Assembly (NCBI GenBank): GCA_015064185.1
Contig: SVSS01000006.1
Coordinates: forward strand, 1 to 64,000
DNA: 64,000 nt
Direction of reading: 5' to 3'
DNA from: Oscillospiraceae bacterium
Lineage (GTDB): Bacteria; Bacillota; Clostridia; Oscillospirales; CAG-272
Part shown: piece by piece, positions 60,808 to 64,000 of the stretch
Position numbering within the stretch: position 1 is the first letter of the stretch
Layout: each line of letters begins with the position of its first letter
The notes under the pieces: model-generated
What the model was told of the DNA's origin: nothing
The model's database searches: none
What the model saw: only the letters and a program-made list of their open reading frames with translations
Position numbers and translations under genes: made by a program

Positions 60808-61200
60808 TTATACGCGGCGGCGCTTAGGCGGACGGCAGCCGTTGTGGGGGATCGGAGTAACGTCCTTGATCATGGTAACCTGAAGACCAACGGTCTCAAG
60901 TGCACGAATCGCAGACTCACGTCCGGAACCGGGGCCCTTTACGTAAACCTCAACAGACTTGAGGCCGTGCTCCATCGCAAGTCTTGCAGCCTGCTCAGCT
61001 GCGGACTGTGCTGCGAAGGGAGTGGATTTACGGGAGCCCTTGAAGCCAAGCTCACCGGCGGATGCCCAAGAAATTGCGTTTCCTGCAACGTCCGTGATGG
61101 TGATAATGGTATTGTTGAAGGTCGCGCTAATGTGCACGGCGCCTTTTTCAATATTCTTGCGCTCGCGACGCTTTTTCACGACTTTTTTTACATTAGCCAT
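60808..61200 (-). CDS. rpsK: 30S ribosomal protein S11
   Basis: This 130-residue protein has [20 protein letters not shown] and the C-terminal [18 protein letters not shown], both diagnostic of S11. It forms part of the platform near the mRNA exit. It lies 18 bases after rpsM. Confidence 0.98.
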   Translation of the reverse strand: MANVKKVVKKRRERKNIEKGAVHISATFNNTIITITDVAGNAISWASAGELGFKGSRKSTPFAAQSAAEQAARLAMEHGLKSVEVYVKGPGSGRESAIRALETVGLQVTMIKDVTPIPHNGCRPPKRRRV

Positions 61201-61218
61201 ACTATTGCCACTCCTTTA

Positions 61219-61587
61219 TTACTTCTTCTTGTTTGCAATGGTCTTAGCGGGACCCTTGCGCGTTCTCGCGTTGGTTTTGGTTCTCTGACCTCTTACCGGC
61301 AGACCCTTTCTGTGACGGATGCCGCGGTAGCAGTTGATCTCAACAAGGCGCTTGATGTTCAGAGCAACATCACGACGAAGATCACCCTCTACATCGTAGG
61401 AGTTTTCGATCTCGTCACGCAGCTTTGCAACCTCTTCCTCGGTCAGATCCTTTGCACGGGTATCGGGATTGATACCGGTCTTGGCGAGAATATCGTTTGC
61501 GCTCTTACGGCCGATGCCGTAGATATAGGTAAGTGCAATTTCCACTCTTTTTTGATTGGGAATATCAACACCTGCAATACGAGCCAT
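61219..61587 (-). CDS. rpsM: 30S ribosomal protein S13
   Basis: This 122-residue protein starts [20 protein letters not shown] and ends with the basic tail [20 protein letters not shown], which touches tRNA in the head of the small subunit. It follows rpmJ. Confidence 0.98.
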   Translation of the reverse strand: MARIAGVDIPNQKRVEIALTYIYGIGRKSANDILAKTGINPDTRAKDLTEEEVAKLRDEIENSYDVEGDLRRDVALNIKRLVEINCYRGIRHRKGLPVRGQRTKTNARTRKGPAKTIANKKK

Positions 61588-61617
61588 AGTTATTTACCTC
61601 TTTCTTCAGTGTGGGGA

Positions 61618-61731
61618 TTAGCCCTGTCTCTGCTTGTGCTTGGGATTCTCGCAGATGACCATTACATGGCCCTTTCTTTTGATAATCTTGCACTTTTCGC
61701 AGATTTTTTTAACGGAAGGCTTTACTTTCAT
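61618..61731 (-). CDS. rpmJ: 50S ribosomal protein L36
   Basis: A 37-codon frame reads [20 protein letters not shown] followed by [17 protein letters not shown]. This is the zinc-binding form of L36, with its Cys-Cys-Cys-His ligands. It fits exactly between infA and rpsM, its standard place. Confidence 0.97.
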   Translation of the reverse strand: MKVKPSVKKICEKCKIIKRKGHVMVICENPKHKQRQG

Positions 61732-61773
61732 TTGTCACACCATTCCTTTCATCTAATTTTTCGATCCTGTAGA

Positions 61774-61992
61774 TCATTTTGCACGCCAAGTGATGCGTCC
61801 CTTAGTGAGGTCGTATACAGACACCTCAATGGTAACACGGTCACCGGGCAGAATTCTGATATAGTTCATACGCAATTTGCCGGAAATGTGCGCGGTCACG
61901 ATATGACCGTTCGGCAATTTTACTTTGAAGGTTGCATTGGGCAGCGCCTCAATGACCGTACCCTCAAATTCAATTACATCATCTTTTGCCAT
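61774..61992 (-). CDS. infA: Translation initiation factor IF-1
   Basis: This 72-residue OB-fold protein, [20 protein letters not shown] with [19 protein letters not shown], binds the ribosomal A site during initiation. Length and sequence are typical. It lies between map and rpmJ. Confidence 0.98.
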   Translation of the reverse strand: MAKDDVIEFEGTVIEALPNATFKVKLPNGHIVTAHISGKLRMNYIRILPGDRVTIEVSVYDLTKGRITWRAK

Positions 61993-62025
61993 GAGTTTTT
62001 TCTCCCTGCTTGTCAGTATTTGCGA

Positions 62026-62787
62026 TTATTCACCGATTTCTACTTCGGTCAAATTTACCACACCGTCAGGCGTTAGAGCCACGGTATTTTCATAATGCGC
62101 GGAAAGTGATCCATCAACGGTCTTTACTGTCCAACCGTCGGATAGCTCTCTAACCTCAAAAGATCCTTGATTGATCATCGGCTCAATGGCGATCACCATA
62201 CCCTCGCAAAGGCGTGGGCCGCGCCCGGGCGTACCGTAATTCGGCACATCAGGCGACTCGTGCACCTCGCGTCCAACACCGTGCCCCACATAGCGGCGCA
62301 CAGCGCTAAAGCCACAGCGGCTCACGTAAGTGTCGATCGCATAACCGATATCACCAACACGGTTGCCGACCTTAAAAGCCGACATCCCCTCATAAAAGCT
62401 TTGCTTGGTTGCGGCAATCAATCTTGCCGCCTCCTCGCTGACACGCCCCACCGCAAAGGTGCGCGCGCTGTCACCGTGAAAGCCCTTATAAAAAGCGCCT
62501 ACGTCGATCTTCACGATATCGCCCTCTTGCAAAATGCGATTTTCAGAGGGAATGCCGTGAATGACCTCATCATTGATGCTGATGCAAGCCGATCCGGGAA
62601 AGCCGTAAAGCCCCAAGAATGAGGGCTTTGCACCCCTGCCCTCGATATGCTGACGGATCAGCGTATCGAGGTACTTGGTGCTCACACCTTCACGGATATG
62701 ATCGCGTGCTACGATCAGGGCTTCGCCCGTGATCCTGCCCGCTTCTCGCATCGCTTTGATCTGCTGAGAATTTTTGATCTGGATCAT
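62026..62787 (-). CDS. map: Methionine aminopeptidase, type I
   Basis: This 253-residue enzyme removes the initiator methionine. The dinuclear metal ligands are recognisable in VKIDVGAFYKGFHGDSART (two Asp), RYVGHGVGREVHE (His), VIAIEPMI (Glu) and SAHYENTVAL (Glu). No N-terminal zinc finger is present. The start overlaps the adk stop as ATGA. Confidence 0.97.
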   Translation of the reverse strand: MIQIKNSQQIKAMREAGRITGEALIVARDHIREGVSTKYLDTLIRQHIEGRGAKPSFLGLYGFPGSACISINDEVIHGIPSENRILQEGDIVKIDVGAFYKGFHGDSARTFAVGRVSEEAARLIAATKQSFYEGMSAFKVGNRVGDIGYAIDTYVSRCGFSAVRRYVGHGVGREVHESPDVPNYGTPGRGPRLCEGMVIAIEPMINQGSFEVRELSDGWTVKTVDGSLSAHYENTVALTPDGVVNLTEVEIGE

Positions 62788-63422
62788 ACCGAGAACTGAG
62801 AAAGCGCTTCAAATACGAGGCGCGTGGTATCGGCGATCTCGTCTTGACCCTCAACCGTCACCAGCAAGCCCTTAGCCTCATAAAATGCTTTAAGCGGCTC
62901 GGTCTGCGTGTGATAGGTCTCAAGACGCTTGATCACCGTTTCGGGAGCATCGTCCTTACGGATGTAGGTTTCAGCTCCGCATTTATCGCAAACACCCTCT
63001 ACTTTAGAAGGATTGAAAGCTACATGGTAGGAAGCGCCGCAAGTGCATACGCGACGTCCCGACATGCGTTCTACAATTTTTTCGTCTGCCACCTCAATAG
63101 AGAGGACAGCATCGATCTTAACATCCATTGCAGCAAGAGCCTCTGCTTGCGGGATCGAACGAGGGAAACCGTCAAGAATAAAGCCATTCTTGCAGGCATC
63201 GGATGTTAAATACTCCTTGATAATACCGATCACAATCTCATCGGGAACCAGCTTACCGTCATCAATATAGGTCTTTGCCGTATTACCGAGCGCAGTACCT
63301 GCCTTGATCGCAGCACGCAGAATATCACCTGTGGAGATTGCGGGAATACCCCATTTTTCAGAGATCTTTTCAGACTGTGTGCCCTTGCCGGCACCGGGAG
63401 CTCCCATCAGAATTAAATTCAT
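62784..63422 (-). CDS. adk: Adenylate kinase
   Basis: This 212-residue enzyme equilibrates AMP, ADP and ATP. The P-loop is MGAPGAGKGTQ, the AMP site includes STGDILRAAI, and DGFPRSIPQAEAL is conserved. The lid carries a zinc site, but its first pair reads VCTCGASYH (Cys-x-Cys) instead of the usual Cys-x2-Cys; the second is VCDKCG. GGAGG supports the start at 63422; the in-frame extension to 63455 is not family-like. Confidence 0.96.
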   Translation of the reverse strand: MNLILMGAPGAGKGTQSEKISEKWGIPAISTGDILRAAIKAGTALGNTAKTYIDDGKLVPDEIVIGIIKEYLTSDACKNGFILDGFPRSIPQAEALAAMDVKIDAVLSIEVADEKIVERMSGRRVCTCGASYHVAFNPSKVEGVCDKCGAETYIRKDDAPETVIKRLETYHTQTEPLKAFYEAKGLLVTVEGQDEIADTTRLVFEALSQFSV

Positions 63423-63451
63423 AAATTCCTCCGTAATTTCGGATCTATCGA

Positions 63452-64000
63452 TCAACCAAGGAAGCCCTTGCTTGCGCGCAGGCTAAGTTGTGCTTCAAGA
63501 TCACGCACGGTTTCAAGTGCAACACCAACTACGATCAGCAAGGAAGAACCGCCAAACGTAAGAATGCTGAAATCAGGCATGCTTGCAGTGGGATTCAAGT
63601 TTTGGATCGCTGTGGTGACCACAGTAACCAGCATGGGCAAGCCGGCAACGATGCAAAGGAAGAATGCACCGATGAGCGTAACACGCTTCAGGATCTTTTG
63701 GATGTACTGAACCGTAGGACGACCGGGACGCATACCGCGAACCGAGCCACCGTTTGCCGCAATGTTGTTCGCTACCTCAACGGGATTAAAGGAAATCATC
63801 ACATAGAAGTAGGAGAATGCAATAATAAGAAGCAAATACACAACAAGATAGGGCCAAGTTGTAGGCGAGAAGAAGTTCTCAACAAACTTTACAAAGCCGT
63901 TCTCCTGATTGGACATAAAAGCAGTGATCGTGGCAGGAATCGACACGATAGAGCTTGCGAAGATGATCGGCATAACGCCGGTCATGTTCAGTTTAATAGG
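63452..64000 (-). CDS. secY: Protein translocase subunit SecY, C-terminal part
   Basis: The frame runs off the right edge of the window; about 182 C-terminal residues are visible. They match SecY: NMTGVMPIIFASSIVSIPAT, the cytosolic loop FNPVEVANNIAANGG with GMRPGRPT, and the last helices with FGGSSLLIVVGVALETVRDL. SecY forms the protein-conducting channel. It lies upstream of adk, as expected in the ribosomal-protein operon. Confidence 0.97.
   Translation of the reverse strand, partial: PIKLNMTGVMPIIFASSIVSIPATITAFMSNQENGFVKFVENFFSPTTWPYLVVYLLLIIAFSYFYVMISFNPVEVANNIAANGGSVRGMRPGRPTVQYIQKILKRVTLIGAFFLCIVAGLPMLVTVVTTAIQNLNPTASMPDFSILTFGGSSLLIVVGVALETVRDLEAQLSLRASKGFLG

Overview
The window reads as a chromosomal segment of a spore-forming, low-to-mid-GC Gram-positive bacterium of class Clostridia, most like the uncultured gut lineages around Oscillospirales/Christensenellales. 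The organism call is inference. It rests on spoVAD/spoVAE, consensus sigma-A promoters (TTGACA-N17-TATAAT), AAGGAGG-type ribosome sites, many binding-protein sugar transporters with very large secreted proteins, and the Gram-positive order secY-adk-map-infA-rpmJ-rpsM-rpsK-rpsD-rpoA-rplQ. Essential genes look intact; only secY is cut, by the window edge.

Layout. (1) 1-7 kb: tRNA-Leu, gluQ with a secreted metallo-beta-lactamase-fold protein, a SpoIVFB-like M50 protease, and a complete potABCD polyamine operon. (2) 7.3-8.7 kb: spoVAD-spoVAE without spoVAC beside them. (3) 8.7-18.4 kb: a compact phage-derived block. A leftward operon encodes a Cys-rich protein, terminase, portal, a Prp-like cysteine protease, scaffold, an N4-gp56-type capsid, connector-like proteins and a holin-like protein. 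Opposite it lies a Cro/CI-type repressor and an ImmA-like protease. No tail, integrase, replication or endolysin gene is visible. (4) 18.4-19.9 kb: glpK, whose start codon overlaps the ImmA stop codon. (5) 19.9-33.1 kb: a seven-gene leftward operon with a 1,140-residue solute-binding protein, two permease pairs, an NHL/Yip1 membrane protein and a large DUF5696-like secreted protein. (6) 33.1-39.7 kb: a regulatory gap, mglBAC and nadE. (7) 39.7-50.5 kb: two nearly identical 374-bp hairpin-rich repeats flank a 1,969-residue beta-helix surface protein and a metal-homeostasis operon (two CNNM/CorC proteins, a DtxR/MntR-like regulator, RNase HI). (8) 50.5-58.6 kb: a membrane protein/J-domain/DUF5685 cluster, a DUF1538 permease with two PII-like proteins, a DUF3343/class V aminotransferase pair, and a membrane protein facing its probable XRE regulator. 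(9) 58.7-64 kb: the distal ribosomal-protein operon.

How the genes work together. Much of the window is solute uptake (polyamines, glycerol phosphorylation, galactose-type sugars, an unknown glycan) and its control. The strongest candidate for something new is the phage-derived block. It carries its own ribosomal-processing-protease homologue between portal and scaffold, and both scaffold and capsid begin with a shared D-L-x-x-F-G segment resembling known Prp cleavage sites. Its immunity region has divergent promoters and four matching 18-bp operator-like sites. A perfect 25-bp inverted repeat brackets a structured spacer between repressor and ImmA. It could be a capsid-forming satellite, a tail-less remnant, or a domesticated particle locus; the sequence alone does not decide.
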